From Seonamhaeicola aphaedonensis (GTDB lineage Bacteria > Bacteroidota > Bacteroidia > Flavobacteriales > Flavobacteriaceae): a stretch of DNA of 64,000 bases. Below are positions 1 to 9,899 of this stretch, piece after piece. Positions within the stretch are counted from its first letter, which is position 1. Every line of letters starts with the position of its first letter. The position numbers and the translations under genes are program-made. The notes under the pieces are model-generated. The model searched no databases. It was not told the origin of the DNA and saw only the letters and a list, made by a program, of their open reading frames with translations. The stretch is from NCBI RefSeq assembly GCF_003386195.1, contig NZ_QRDX01000002.1, positions 1 to 64,000 of the forward strand, written 5' to 3'.

Positions 1-555
1 ATATACCTCAGTGATATGTGGGAAACGCCCCCAGAACTTCATGATTTCGTTATGGAAGAATGCTCTAAAAAAGTAAGCTTGTCCTAATATAACATTCTTT
101 TCTACCGGAGTTAATCCTACCATTAAATCTTGGTTGGCTATAACGATATTAGCCTTACGGATACCCAACATACTACCACGCCATATTCTTGGTCTTTTCC
201 TAGCTTCAGCATTATTGGTGTCTCCATCTTGACCTTGGTGCGTATTCTTACCAAGATAAGCGAATCGTTGACTCACCCAATTATCTAACTGACCTCGATC
301 TACGGCACCACTAAACTGGCTACCCCTGTATGAGTCGTCCCCAAAAGTGTAATCCTGAAAGGAATGGCCCGAAGTACCATATTCAACTACTAAGTTGTAC
401 ATTTCCTCTACAAATCCTTGAGAAGACTGAAAAGTTGCAAATACATCTGTAATGTCAATTTCAGCTTCTGGTGCTATATCCAGGTATTCCTCACATGAAA
501 CCGTTAATAGCAATAAACTTAAGACTAGAAATAGTCTTAATATAAAGTTTTTCAT
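1..555 (-). CDS. SusD/RagB-family outer-membrane lipoprotein (5' part, runs off left edge)
   Basis: Reading the minus strand from the ATG at 555 gives an open frame to the window edge (185 codons, no stop). It begins with a lipoprotein signal (MKNFILRLFLVLSLLLLLTV, then SC with the lipid cysteine at residue 22). The mature start CEEYLDIAPEAEI and the later RAFFHNEIMKFWGRFPHI are typical of the N-terminal TPR-like region of SusD proteins, which form the lid over a SusC TonB-dependent transporter and bind glycans at the cell surface. A partner susC would be expected beyond the left edge or upstream, but no susC lies on the right side. The 3' half is outside the window, so the substrate cannot be guessed. 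Confidence 0.85.
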   Translation of the reverse strand, partial: MKNFILRLFLVLSLLLLTVSCEEYLDIAPEAEIDITDVFATFQSSQGFVEEMYNLVVEYGTSGHSFQDYTFGDDSYRGSQFSGAVDRGQLDNWVSQRFAYLGKNTHQGQDGDTNNAEARKRPRIWRGSMLGIRKANIVIANQDLMVGLTPVEKNVILGQAYFFRAFFHNEIMKFWGRFPHITEVY

Positions 556-898
556 ATTAATTATTATTTTATAAAGATCTTTTAGTTTAGTTAAAATTAG
601 TCTTTTTTATAATAGATTTCACATTGTTAATAACTTTTTATAAAAATTATAAACCATTGATAAATAAGTGTTTGTGTCTTATTTATGAGGTGTTTATTGG
701 TTAATATCCTAATTGATTAAATTTTAATTATGTATATTATTTGGTTTTTTTAATTTTTTTTATTTAATTAAATATAACTTGGTGAAAAGTTGGTTAAATA
801 AGAAACAGGTTTTACTCAACCAAAGTTTATATTCCCTAAAACTTAATTCCTTAAAATGTTTCTTATATTTAGTTTCGAGATATTAAAAAACTATAATT
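556..898. other. AT-rich intergenic region between divergent genes
   Basis: This 343-base gap separates the minus-strand susD-like gene from the plus-strand gene at 899. It is very AT-rich. A near-match to the -7 box (TATATTTA, 864-871) lies 28 bp before the 899 start, but I find no paired -33 TTTG box. No RNA gene, hairpin terminator or longer open frame is visible. Confidence 0.5.
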
Positions 899-1582
899 AT
901 GAAAACACAATTTAGTATCTCAATTAACAATCCATGCAAAGCTCAGTTCAATACTTTTAACAAGACTTCAAACGGAGGGTTTTGTAATACTTGCAAAACA
1001 GAAGTTATAGACTTTAGAAGCATGACATTTACAGATCTTACTAGGTTCTTAAAACAAAACCATTCTGTTACTTGTGGAATTTTTAAATCATCTCAAATGA
1101 AAACACCATCTAACCTTTTAATTTATAAATCTAAAAGAGGTCTTAGCTACTTTAGCGCTTTATTAATAGCAGCATTTTCATTAGTTGCTATACAGAATGT
1201 ACATGCCCAACAGAAAGGCACTTCAAATCAAGTTAGTCAATCAATTCAAACGGTTCAACAAGCAGATTTATTAACGGGAGTCGTTCTAGATCATGAAAAC
1301 TTGCCACTACCAGGTTTAAGCATTGTTCTCAAAGGAACTAAAATTGGAACCGCTACAGATTTTGATGGTAAGTACACCTTTCCAGAAAAATTAAAAGAAG
1401 GAGATGTTTTAGTGTTTAGTTTTCTAGGTTACTCACCTAAAAAAGTAACCATAGCAAACAACCAAAAGATACTCAATGTAACCATGGAAGCTGAACTTGT
1501 AGAGCTCATGGGAGCTATTGACACCAATAGGCCCTACAAATCTAGAAAATCACTTTGGCAAAAGATAAAAGGTGTTTTTTAA
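899..1582 (+). CDS. Membrane-anchored carboxypeptidase-regulatory-like domain protein with N-terminal Cys motif
   Basis: 227 aa. The N-terminal part (residues 1-65) carries Cys13, a CxxC (FCNTC, residues 28-32) and a later VTCGIF. This spacing is recurrent in Bacteroidota proteins and looks like a small metal-binding or redox motif. One hydrophobic segment (about residues 84-104, ending VHAQQ) should place the rest in the periplasm. Residues 125-195 form a carboxypeptidase-D regulatory-like beta-sandwich (LTGVVLDHENLPLPGLSIVL through VLVFSFLGY), as found at the front of TonB-dependent receptors, but here with no barrel attached. The stop codon abuts the ATG of the next gene, so the two are surely co-transcribed. 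The function is not known. Confidence 0.75.
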   Translation: MKTQFSISINNPCKAQFNTFNKTSNGGFCNTCKTEVIDFRSMTFTDLTRFLKQNHSVTCGIFKSSQMKTPSNLLIYKSKRGLSYFSALLIAAFSLVAIQNVHAQQKGTSNQVSQSIQTVQQADLLTGVVLDHENLPLPGLSIVLKGTKIGTATDFDGKYTFPEKLKEGDVLVFSFLGYSPKKVTIANNQKILNVTMEAELVELMGAIDTNRPYKSRKSLWQKIKGVF

Positions 1583-2599
1583 ATGAGGAAACTGATTTTA
1601 TTATCATTTTTATTTGGTCTAAAACTTTTTTCTCAAGCAACAGATTTCAAGCATATTAGTTTTGAAAAAGCTGATAATGTTGCGAAGCAATTTAATGGGG
1701 CTTCTTTACAGAATATGCCAATATTGGTGAATCAGCTAACTTCAAATTTAGATACGGATGTTGAAAAATTTAGAGCTATCTATACTTGGATATGTCTGAA
1801 TATTAAAAATGACCATAGTAACCATGTTTTGAATTTACGTAAGCGAAAGAAATTTCAGAATGATACTGTGGCACTGCAAAATTGGAATAACCAGTTTAGA
1901 GAAAAAGTATTCAGGAATTTAAAAAAGCATAAAAAAACAATTTGTACAGGTTATGCCTATTTGCTTCAAGAATTATCTTTACTAGCAGGCTTAAATTGTA
2001 AAATGGTTCATGGTTATGGGAGAACTGTTGCATCTAATATTCATGAATTAAGCATCCCTAATCATTCTTGGAATGTTATAGAATTAAATAATAAGTGGTA
2101 TTTAACGGACCCTACTTGGTCTAGCGGATTTTTTCATATAGATGAGGGTTATTTTGTGGCTAACTTTAATGATGGGTACTTCTTAACAGATCCAGAGTTA
2201 TTTGTAAAAAGTCATTATCCTTTAGAAAGTTCATGGAAATTAACCAGAAATTCTTTTACCATAGAAGATTTTTTAAACGGGCCCTTAGTGTATGGTAATG
2301 CGTTTAAATATGGGGTTAAACCTATTGGTCTCTCAAAAATGAAACTAGAAGTACTCCAAAATGACAGACTAAGTTTTAGGTTTGAAGTTCCTGAAGATTT
2401 TGATATTAATGCTCTGGAATTATTGGTTGGCAGTAATTCTGATAAGTCTCTTATTGAAGTATTTCAATTAAATAGCGGAAATCATATAGTTGAGTTTGAA
2501 AACACTTTTAAAAGGCGTGGCTTTTATGATGTTCATTTAAAACTAGGAGAGGATTTATTAGTGACCTACACAGTTAAAGTATTAAAAAATAAAAGCTAA
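1583..2599 (+). CDS. Exported transglutaminase-like domain protein
   Basis: 338 aa with a signal peptide (MRKLILLSFLFGLKLFSQA). The middle shows the transglutaminase/papain-like core: Cys121 in TICTGYAYLLQEL, His161 in NHSWNVIELNNKWYL, and Asp176 in LTDPTWSSG, in the order and spacing of a Cys-His-Asp triad. The N-terminal helix region (YTWICLNIK) is also usual for this family. Such proteins act as peptidases or crosslinkers in the periplasm or on the surface; the substrate is unknown. The ATG follows the previous stop codon directly, with no spacer, which suggests translational coupling with the regulatory-like domain protein. Confidence 0.8.
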   Translation: MRKLILLSFLFGLKLFSQATDFKHISFEKADNVAKQFNGASLQNMPILVNQLTSNLDTDVEKFRAIYTWICLNIKNDHSNHVLNLRKRKKFQNDTVALQNWNNQFREKVFRNLKKHKKTICTGYAYLLQELSLLAGLNCKMVHGYGRTVASNIHELSIPNHSWNVIELNNKWYLTDPTWSSGFFHIDEGYFVANFNDGYFLTDPELFVKSHYPLESSWKLTRNSFTIEDFLNGPLVYGNAFKYGVKPIGLSKMKLEVLQNDRLSFRFEVPEDFDINALELLVGSNSDKSLIEVFQLNSGNHIVEFENTFKRRGFYDVHLKLGEDLLVTYTVKVLKNKS

Positions 2600-2657
2600 A
2601 TTAAAATACAGCATTAGTTAAATTACTTTTCTTACATTTAAGCTGAAAACAAGTTTT

Positions 2658-4196
2658 ATGCTAAAGAAAGTATTTGGTAGTGCCGTTTTCGGAGTAGAGG
2701 CTACCACCATTACAGTTGAAGTTAATACAGATAAGGGTGTTGGTTATCATTTAGTTGGGTTGCCAGATAATGCCATTAAAGAAAGTAATTTTCGTATTGC
2801 TGCAGCTTTACAAAACAACGGTTACAGAATTCCCGGGAAGAAAATTATTATTAATATGTCTCCTGCCGATTTACGAAAGGAGGGAAGTGCTTACGACTTA
2901 ACATTGGCTATTGGAATTTTGGCATCTTCTAATCAAATTAAAGCAGACGATTTAGATAAGTATTTAATTATGGGAGAACTATCGCTTGATGGTTCCTTGC
3001 AACCCATAAAAGGAGCCTTACCTATTGCTATTAAAGCTAGAGAAGAAGGCTTTAAAGGTTTTATCCTTCCAAGTCAAAATGCTAAAGAAGCGGCTATTGT
3101 TAATGATTTAGAGGTTTTTGGTGTTGATAATATTAAACAGGTTATCAATTATTTTGATAAAGAAGAAGTCTTAGAAAAGACTATTGTTGATACCCGAGAA
3201 GAATTTTACAAAAATTTAGAATTTCCAGATTTTGATTTTGCAGATGTTAAGGGGCAGGAGGGTATCAAGCGGTGTATGGAAATAGCAGCAGCTGGCGGTC
3301 ATAATATTATTTTAATTGGTCCACCAGGCGCCGGAAAAACCATGTTGGCTAAAAGACTACCAAGCATTTTACCACCGATGACACTAAAAGAGGCTTTGGA
3401 AACTACCAAAATACATTCTGTTGTAGGGCGAGTAAAGGATAATACTGGGTTAATGGCTCAAAGACCTTTTAGAAGTCCGCACCATACCATTTCAGACGTG
3501 GCGCTTGTTGGTGGCGGTGCTTATCCGCAACCCGGGGAGATTTCCTTATCACATAATGGCGTGTTATTTTTAGATGAATTACCAGAATTTAAACGTTCTG
3601 TATTGGAAGTCATGCGTCAGCCTCTGGAAGATAGGGAAGTCACTATTTCCAGAGCAAAATTTACGGTTACTTACCCATCTTCTTTTATGTTAGTTGCCAG
3701 TATGAATCCAAGTCCGGGAGGTTATTTTAACGACCCCGATGCACCCGTAACATCAAGTCCTGCTGAAATGCAACGGTATTTAAGCAAGATTTCAGGCCCT
3801 TTATTGGACAGAATTGATATTCATATTGAAGTAACGCCCGTGCCATTTGAAAAACTATCAGATGATAGGAAAGGGGAATCTTCAGTAGACATAAGAAAGC
3901 GCGTAACAGCTGCCCGAGATTTTCAAAGTAAGCGTTTTCAAGATAACCATAAGGTGCATTACAACGCACAAATGAATACCAAACAAATTAGAAAATATTG
4001 TGTATTAGATGAAACTTCAAAACAACTTTTAAAAACTGCTATGGAACGATTAAATTTATCAGCTAGAGCCTATGACCGTATTTTAAAAGTAGCGAGAACT
4101 ATTGCTGATTTGGAAGGTTCTGAAAATTTAAGTGGCGCCCACATTAGCGAAGCCATTCAATACAGAAGTTTGGACAGAGAAGGGTGGTTGGGGTAA
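2658..4196 (+). CDS. comM: YifB/ComM family Mg-chelatase-like AAA+ ATPase
   Basis: 512 aa, the usual family length. The N-terminal domain (residues 1-170, [18 protein letters not shown]) has a Lon-protease-like fold. The AAA+ core has Walker A GPPGAGKT at 221-228, followed by the Mg-chelatase-type region [16 protein letters not shown] and the Walker B stretch [10 protein letters not shown]; a C-terminal Mg-chelatase domain ends in LDREGWLG. ComM is a hexameric helicase that promotes branch migration during natural transformation in Gram-negative bacteria. Whether this organism is competent cannot be judged from the window. The gene is followed after 16 bp by the DUF2891 gene on the same strand. 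Confidence 0.93.
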   Translation: MLKKVFGSAVFGVEATTITVEVNTDKGVGYHLVGLPDNAIKESNFRIAAALQNNGYRIPGKKIIINMSPADLRKEGSAYDLTLAIGILASSNQIKADDLDKYLIMGELSLDGSLQPIKGALPIAIKAREEGFKGFILPSQNAKEAAIVNDLEVFGVDNIKQVINYFDKEEVLEKTIVDTREEFYKNLEFPDFDFADVKGQEGIKRCMEIAAAGGHNIILIGPPGAGKTMLAKRLPSILPPMTLKEALETTKIHSVVGRVKDNTGLMAQRPFRSPHHTISDVALVGGGAYPQPGEISLSHNGVLFLDELPEFKRSVLEVMRQPLEDREVTISRAKFTVTYPSSFMLVASMNPSPGGYFNDPDAPVTSSPAEMQRYLSKISGPLLDRIDIHIEVTPVPFEKLSDDRKGESSVDIRKRVTAARDFQSKRFQDNHKVHYNAQMNTKQIRKYCVLDETSKQLLKTAMERLNLSARAYDRILKVARTIADLEGSENLSGAHISEAIQYRSLDREGWLG

Positions 4197-4212
4197 ATTA
4201 AAAAAGTAATTT

Positions 4213-5331
4213 ATGAAAAGGTATTTTATATTTTTTATGTTGTTCGTTTTGATTTTCTCTTGTAATAATTCAAAAAAAGAGGAAAACAAAACTTTACAAA
4301 CTGTAAATGAACAAACTACTGAGATAATTCCAAAACTAGATTTAACTCAAGCTAACAAATTAGCTGAACTACCCCTACATTGCATGAATATTGAGTATCC
4401 TAACCGTTTATCACAAACATTAGGAAGTGATAAAGATTTAAAACCTCCAACAGAATTACACCCTGCTTTTTATGGTTGTTTTGATTGGCATTCATCAGTA
4501 CATGGGCATTGGAGTTTGGTGAGCTTACTAAAACAATTTCCTAATCTCGATAAAGCTAAGGAAATTAAAGAACGGTTACTTATTAATATTTCCAAAGAAA
4601 ATATTGAAGCCGAAGTTGCTTATTTTGATGGGGAACATAACAAGTCTTTTGAACGTACTTATGGGTGGTCGTGGCTATTAAAACTAGCAGAAGAATTGCA
4701 CACTTGGGATGATGATTATGCAAGAGTTCTAGAAAATAATCTACAACCTTTATCTAATATAATTATTGATAAGTATATCGAATATTTGCCAAAACTAAAT
4801 TATTCATTACGGGTAGGTATCCATACAAATACGGCTTTCGGATTGTCCTTTGCATACGACTATGCAGAAACAGTTGGTCATGAACCTCTAAAAAATGCCA
4901 TAAAAGACAGGGCTTTGTTTTTCTTTAAAAATGACGAAAATTGCCCCATATCTTGGGAGCCAAGTGGGAGTGATTTTTTATCGCCGTGTTTAGAAGAAGC
5001 TGCCTTAATGAAGCGCTTAGTACCTGAAGATGAATTTAAAATTTGGTTAAACGATTTTCTCCCTCAATTAAAACAAAAAGATTTTGATATGGAAGTAGGA
5101 ATTGTTTCTGACAGAACCGACGGACAATTGGTGCATTTAGATGGGGTAAATTTTTCAAGAGCATGGAATTTATTTAAAATAGCAGAGGGTTTGCCAGAAT
5201 ATAGTCATCTTAAATCCTTAGCAAATAAACACATCAACTATTCCTTACCCAATATTTTTGCAGATGATTATATGGGAGGACATTGGTTAGGTAGTTTTGC
5301 TATTTACGCATTGAATTCTTCCAAATTGTGA
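4213..5331 (+). CDS. DUF2891-family lipoprotein
   Basis: 372 aa. A lipoprotein signal (MKRYFIFFMLFVLIFSCNN) precedes a helical domain with the DUF2891 signatures LPLHCMNIEYPNRLSQTLGS, HPAFYGCFDWHSSVHGHW and RTYGWSWLLKLAEEL. The many conserved Trp, His and Asp residues and the repeated helices suggest an alpha/alpha-barrel such as glycan-active enzymes use, but no activity has been assigned with certainty. It sits 16 bp behind comM and may be co-transcribed with it. Expected location: periplasmic face of a membrane. Confidence 0.85.
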   Translation: MKRYFIFFMLFVLIFSCNNSKKEENKTLQTVNEQTTEIIPKLDLTQANKLAELPLHCMNIEYPNRLSQTLGSDKDLKPPTELHPAFYGCFDWHSSVHGHWSLVSLLKQFPNLDKAKEIKERLLINISKENIEAEVAYFDGEHNKSFERTYGWSWLLKLAEELHTWDDDYARVLENNLQPLSNIIIDKYIEYLPKLNYSLRVGIHTNTAFGLSFAYDYAETVGHEPLKNAIKDRALFFFKNDENCPISWEPSGSDFLSPCLEEAALMKRLVPEDEFKIWLNDFLPQLKQKDFDMEVGIVSDRTDGQLVHLDGVNFSRAWNLFKIAEGLPEYSHLKSLANKHINYSLPNIFADDYMGGHWLGSFAIYALNSSKL

Positions 5332-5418
5332 TAATATTTTGTTAAACATTAACCAATCAGTTGTTCTTTTAAATACCGAAGTTTTATTTTTATATTTTAA
5401 TCAAAATAACTCTAACTA

Positions 5419-8400
5419 ATGAAACTCTGTAATACGTTTGTAATATTTGCTATATGTTTTTCTATAAGTTTAGGATTTTCTCAAAAACCGTTAATTAATA
5501 CACCTGCTGTAAGCCCAGACGGGCAAACCATAGCTTTTAATTTCCAAGGCGACATTTGGACAGCCAATATCAATGGTCAGAATCCAAAACGTTTAACTGT
5601 ACACGAGGCATATGACACTAAACCAACTTGGAGTGCTGATGGTAACTACATTGCTTTTGTAAGTGAACGCTTTGGTAATTACGATGTTTTTGTAATGCCA
5701 GCAAACGGTGGTGCTCCAAAACGCCTAACTCACCATTCTACAATTGATATTATTACAGACTATACACCTGATGGAGATTTGTTATTTTCTACACGTCGCA
5801 ATTTTGTGCAAGTAGAACGTGAATTTGAAACCCATATAATTAATGAAAATGGTGGTACACCAAAGCGTTACTTAGAGACTACAGGTTTTGATGTAAAATT
5901 ATCTCCAAACGGAAACTTCGTAGTTTTTGTAAAGGGTAGCTGCAGATTAGAAAGAGAGGCTTACAAAGGCCCCGCTAATAGAGATCTTTGGTTATACAAT
6001 ATCAAAAATGAAACCTACACACAATTAACAGACTATGATGGAAATGATTTTTATCCCCAATGGGGAGATAATAATACCATCTACTTTCAATCGTCAAGAA
6101 GTGGTAAATATAACGTTCATAAATTGCATATTAATGATGCGGGAGAGAAACAAGGAGCAGTTACTCAAATCACTAATTTTTCGGATATGGGGATTTTCTC
6201 TTTCCAACTCAGTAGAAATGGAACAGATTTGATAATGACTAAAGGAAAAAGTGTTTATTTGGTAAATACTCAATCTAAAGCTAAAAAAGAAATCAATATA
6301 AATATAGCTTCAGATTATAGATTTAATCCTGTGGAACATAAAACATACAGTAGTGATGTAGATGATATTTCAATTTCACCAAATGGAAAGTATGCAGCTT
6401 TTAATATAAGAGGTGAAATATTTATTAGGGAAACAGATAAAGAAAAAAGGCATACCGTTAATCTAACGCGCTCTTCGTTTAGAGATACCGATGCCACATG
6501 GTTAAATGACAGTACATTGTTATTTGTGTCTGACAGAGATGGACAAAAAGATTTGTATTTGATAAAATCTGACAATGCAAATGAATCAAATTTACTTAAA
6601 ACCTTAAAGTATAAGATTGAAAGGATTACCAAAACTTCAGAGGATGAACGTAATTTAGTACTATCACCTAATAGAAAATCTATAGCTTACAATTTGGGTA
6701 GGGGACAATTAATTGTAGCAGAGATTGACCATAAAGGTAGCTTATCTAACAAAAAGACCTTGTTAAATGGTTGGGCAACAGCTGATGGTGTTACTTGGTC
6801 TCCAGATTCAAAATGGTTGGCTTATAGTTTGAGTGATTTAGATTTTAATTCAGAAATCTACATACATAAAGCTGATAACTCTGCTAGACCAGTAAATATT
6901 TCTATGCATCCAAAACAAGATAGAAGCCCTGTTTGGAGTCCGGATGGAAAGAAATTAATGTTTTCTTCTAATAGAAACAACAGCGATTATGATGTTTGGT
7001 TTACTTGGTTAACAAAAACTGATTGGGAAAAAACCTCTCAAGATTGGGAAGAGGATAGTGGTCAAGAGAAAGATAAAGACAAGAAGGATGAGAAAAAGAA
7101 CGAGAAAGATAAAATGCCCAAAGTAGAACCTGTAATCATTGATTTTGAAGATATTCATGAGCGTCAAGTTCAGGTAACCTCATATTTAGGAGGTGAGTTT
7201 GGTCAGTTATTTTCAAAAGATTCAAAAACTATATACTACACTACAGGTAATGGTAGCAGAGGTGATGCGCAAACTGAATCTGATTTATTTAAGATTACTT
7301 GGGATGGAAAAGATAAAAAGGTCTTAACGACAAATGACACAAGGCCTTCAAACATAACTACGGATAAAAAACTATCAAAAATATATCTCACTAAAAAGGG
7401 TAGTTTATCAAGTTTGAATTTGTCTAACGATAAGATGGAGTCGTTATCCTTTTTAGCAAAGTTAGATATTGATTACAACGTTGAGTTACAGCAAATTTTC
7501 AATGAAGCTTGGAAAGCAATAAATGATGGTTTTTATGATTCTAATTTCCATGGTCAAGATTGGAATAGTCTTAGAAAAAAGTATGAGCCTTTAGCGATGA
7601 GTGCTTCTACGCGAAATGATTTTCAAACTATTTTCAATTGGATGCTTGGACAAATCAATGCGAGCCATATGGGGCTTTACCGCCTGGAAACTAGAGCGGA
7701 TTTACAGAGCGAGCGTACTGGTTTGTTGGGTATTGAGTTTGAGCCAATGTCTAATGGTAATTTGAAGGTTACGTCTGTAGTACCCGCAATGCCAGCCGAT
7801 AGAAGCGCGAGTGAAATTAATGTAGGGGATGTGATTACTGGAGTTAATGGTAACGAGTTAAATAAGTCTAGTAATATTTACGAATTTTTAGAAGGAACTG
7901 CTAATGAGAAAATCTATATAGAAATTGAAAAGGGAGGTGCTTTAAAGGAAATTGTAATTAGACCAAAAAGTAGCAATCAATTAGAGAATTACAATACTTG
8001 GGTAAAAGAACGCAAACGTTTAACAGATATATATTCTAACGGTCGTTTGGGTTATATCCACATACAAGGGATGAATTGGACAAGTTTTGAGCGTTTTGAA
8101 AGAGAGTTAACAGCGGCTGGATTGGGAAAAGAGGGTATTGTGATAGATGTAAGATTTAATGGTGGTGGTTGGACCACCGATTATTTAATGGCAGTTCTAA
8201 ACGTCAAGCAACATGCTTACACCGTTCCAAGAGGTGCTGCTAAAAATCTAGACTCTGAGCATACAAAGTTTATAAATCATTATCCCTACAGTGAACGGTT
8301 GCCTTTAGCATCTTGGACAAAGCCATCCATTGCGTTGTGTAACCAAAACAGTTATTCTAATGCAGAGATCTTTTCACACGCCTATAAAGCATTAAACATA

Positions 8401-8643
8401 GGAACTTTAGTTGGTGCACCAACTTTTGGAGCCGTTATATCTACGAGTGGAATTGGTCTAATAGATGGGTCTTACGTAAGGATGCCATTTAGAGGATGGT
8501 ATGTAAGGGAGACAAAATCTAATATGGAACTAGGGCCTGCGATCCCGGATATTGTAGTGTATAATAACCCAGATGATAAAGCCAAAAATATAGATACACA
8601 ACTTAAAAGGGCGGTGGACGAATTATTAAGTCAATTAAAATAG
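5419..8643 (+). CDS. Tricorn-like S41 family protease with beta-propeller, exported
   Basis: 1074 aa with a signal peptide (ending SLGFSQ). Residues about 25-530 are WD40/PD40-type propeller blades (SPDGQTIAFNFQGDIW, WSADGNYIAFVSERFG and similar). A charged Lys/Asp/Glu stretch (about 545-575) links to a second propeller portion. It continues with a C1-like helical domain (EAWKAINDGFYDSNFHG), a PDZ domain (about 770-850) and the S41 catalytic domain (GYIHIQGMNW, DVRFNGGGWTTDY). His750 (NASHMG) and Ser980 (NSYSNAEIFSHA) match the catalytic His and Ser of archaeal tricorn. In that enzyme the propellers channel peptides, so this is probably a periplasmic oligopeptide-degrading protease. It precedes the pxp locus on the same strand by only 26 bp. 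Confidence 0.9.
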   Translation: MKLCNTFVIFAICFSISLGFSQKPLINTPAVSPDGQTIAFNFQGDIWTANINGQNPKRLTVHEAYDTKPTWSADGNYIAFVSERFGNYDVFVMPANGGAPKRLTHHSTIDIITDYTPDGDLLFSTRRNFVQVEREFETHIINENGGTPKRYLETTGFDVKLSPNGNFVVFVKGSCRLEREAYKGPANRDLWLYNIKNETYTQLTDYDGNDFYPQWGDNNTIYFQSSRSGKYNVHKLHINDAGEKQGAVTQITNFSDMGIFSFQLSRNGTDLIMTKGKSVYLVNTQSKAKKEININIASDYRFNPVEHKTYSSDVDDISISPNGKYAAFNIRGEIFIRETDKEKRHTVNLTRSSFRDTDATWLNDSTLLFVSDRDGQKDLYLIKSDNANESNLLKTLKYKIERITKTSEDERNLVLSPNRKSIAYNLGRGQLIVAEIDHKGSLSNKKTLLNGWATADGVTWSPDSKWLAYSLSDLDFNSEIYIHKADNSARPVNISMHPKQDRSPVWSPDGKKLMFSSNRNNSDYDVWFTWLTKTDWEKTSQDWEEDSGQEKDKDKKDEKKNEKDKMPKVEPVIIDFEDIHERQVQVTSYLGGEFGQLFSKDSKTIYYTTGNGSRGDAQTESDLFKITWDGKDKKVLTTNDTRPSNITTDKKLSKIYLTKKGSLSSLNLSNDKMESLSFLAKLDIDYNVELQQIFNEAWKAINDGFYDSNFHGQDWNSLRKKYEPLAMSASTRNDFQTIFNWMLGQINASHMGLYRLETRADLQSERTGLLGIEFEPMSNGNLKVTSVVPAMPADRSASEINVGDVITGVNGNELNKSSNIYEFLEGTANEKIYIEIEKGGALKEIVIRPKSSNQLENYNTWVKERKRLTDIYSNGRLGYIHIQGMNWTSFERFERELTAAGLGKEGIVIDVRFNGGGWTTDYLMAVLNVKQHAYTVPRGAAKNLDSEHTKFINHYPYSERLPLASWTKPSIALCNQNSYSNAEIFSHAYKALNIGTLVGAPTFGAVISTSGIGLIDGSYVRMPFRGWYVRETKSNMELGPAIPDIVVYNNPDDKAKNIDTQLKRAVDELLSQLK

Positions 8644-8669
8644 TATCTTAGTTTTAAGAACTATTTAGA

Positions 8670-9899
8670 TTGAAAAACTTCTTTAAAAACACAGGTCCTG
8701 GACCATTGGTAGCTGCGGCTTTTATTGGTCCGGGAACCGTTACCATTTGTACCATGGCAGGGGTCAATTTTGGTTTCACATTATTATGGGCCATGACACT
8801 TTCTATTCTTGCTACTTTAGTTTTACAGGAAATGGCAGCAAGATTGGGAATTATTTCCCAAAAAGGATTGTCTGAAATAATTAGAACGGAAATTAATAAT
8901 CCTGTACTAAAATCTTTTACTGTTATTTTAATACTATCTGCAATAGTTATAGGGAATGCAGCTTATGAGGCTGGTAATATATCAGGAGGTGTTTTAGGTT
9001 TGGAAACTTTTACAGGCACAACCAAAATTGAATTACTTGGATTTTCAATAAACTTCCTTAGTGTTTTAATCGGTCTTATAGCGTTTATACTCTTATATTT
9101 TGGCAATTATAAGGTCATTGAGAGCGCTTTAATCACCTTGGTGATACTCATGAGTTTAGCTTTTTTAACTACCGCTATTTTGACCAAACCTAATATATCT
9201 AATATTTTTAAAGGAATGTTTATTCCAACATTTCCTGAGAATGGCTTACTCGTTGTTATTGGTTTAATTGGCACAACTGTAGTGCCTTACAATTTGTTTT
9301 TACATGCGTCTTTGGTAAAAGAAAAATGGAAACGTAAAAGTGATTTGAGTTTTGCTAGAAAAGATACTTACATAGCAGTTGTTTTAGGTGGATTGGTATC
9401 TGTTTGTATTATAATTTCAGCAGCTTCTATTCAAAATATGGATGTTTTGAACGCATCTGACTTAGCGAAAGGACTGGAGCCCTTGTTTGGAAATTTTGCA
9501 AAATATTTTTTAGCAATTGGCCTTTTTGCAGCTGGTATTACCAGTGCTATTACTGCTCCTTTGGCAGCAGCCTATGTGGCTTGTGGTTGTTTAGGGTTTA
9601 AGTCAGATTTAAAATCAAAAAAGTTTAGAGGCATTTGGATGTTTATACTATTATTAGGTGTGCTTTTATCTTCATTGAATATAAAACCAATTGATATCAT
9701 TAAATTTGCTCAAGTGGCCAATGGTATTTTATTGCCAGTAATAGTAATAGTCTTGATTTGGATTATGAATAAATCATCCGTTTTGGGTGTTTACAGAAAT
9801 AACATTAAGCAAAATATTCTAGGCATTTTTATCTTGTGTATAACTATTTTGTTATCAATATCGGCACTCAATAAAGTGTTTGGTTTAAATATTTTTTAA
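8670..9899 (+). CDS. Nramp-fold transporter of the 5-oxoprolinase locus, metal-site residues replaced
   Basis: 409 aa with about 11 hydrophobic segments and a TTG start. The alignment to Nramp/MntH is clear: TM1 reads GPGPLVAAAFIGPGT and TM6 reads GTTVVPYNLFLHASLV. True Nramp metal transporters have DPGN in TM1 and MPH in TM6. Here the Asp and Asn are Gly20 and Thr23, and the Met and His are Val205 and Tyr207, so the usual metal site is absent. The stop overlaps the start of pxpA (shared base at 9899). Bacillus subtilis has the same arrangement (ycsG next to ycsF and kipI/kipA). I infer that it imports 5-oxoproline or a related small acid rather than metal ions; this has not been shown. Confidence 0.85.
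   Translation: MKNFFKNTGPGPLVAAAFIGPGTVTICTMAGVNFGFTLLWAMTLSILATLVLQEMAARLGIISQKGLSEIIRTEINNPVLKSFTVILILSAIVIGNAAYEAGNISGGVLGLETFTGTTKIELLGFSINFLSVLIGLIAFILLYFGNYKVIESALITLVILMSLAFLTTAILTKPNISNIFKGMFIPTFPENGLLVVIGLIGTTVVPYNLFLHASLVKEKWKRKSDLSFARKDTYIAVVLGGLVSVCIIISAASIQNMDVLNASDLAKGLEPLFGNFAKYFLAIGLFAAGITSAITAPLAAAYVACGCLGFKSDLKSKKFRGIWMFILLLGVLLSSLNIKPIDIIKFAQVANGILLPVIVIVLIWIMNKSSVLGVYRNNIKQNILGIFILCITILLSISALNKVFGLNIF

Noticed and set aside
3727-3969. 80-codon antisense frame inside comM
   Set aside because: Lies wholly within a well-supported gene and shows no domain.
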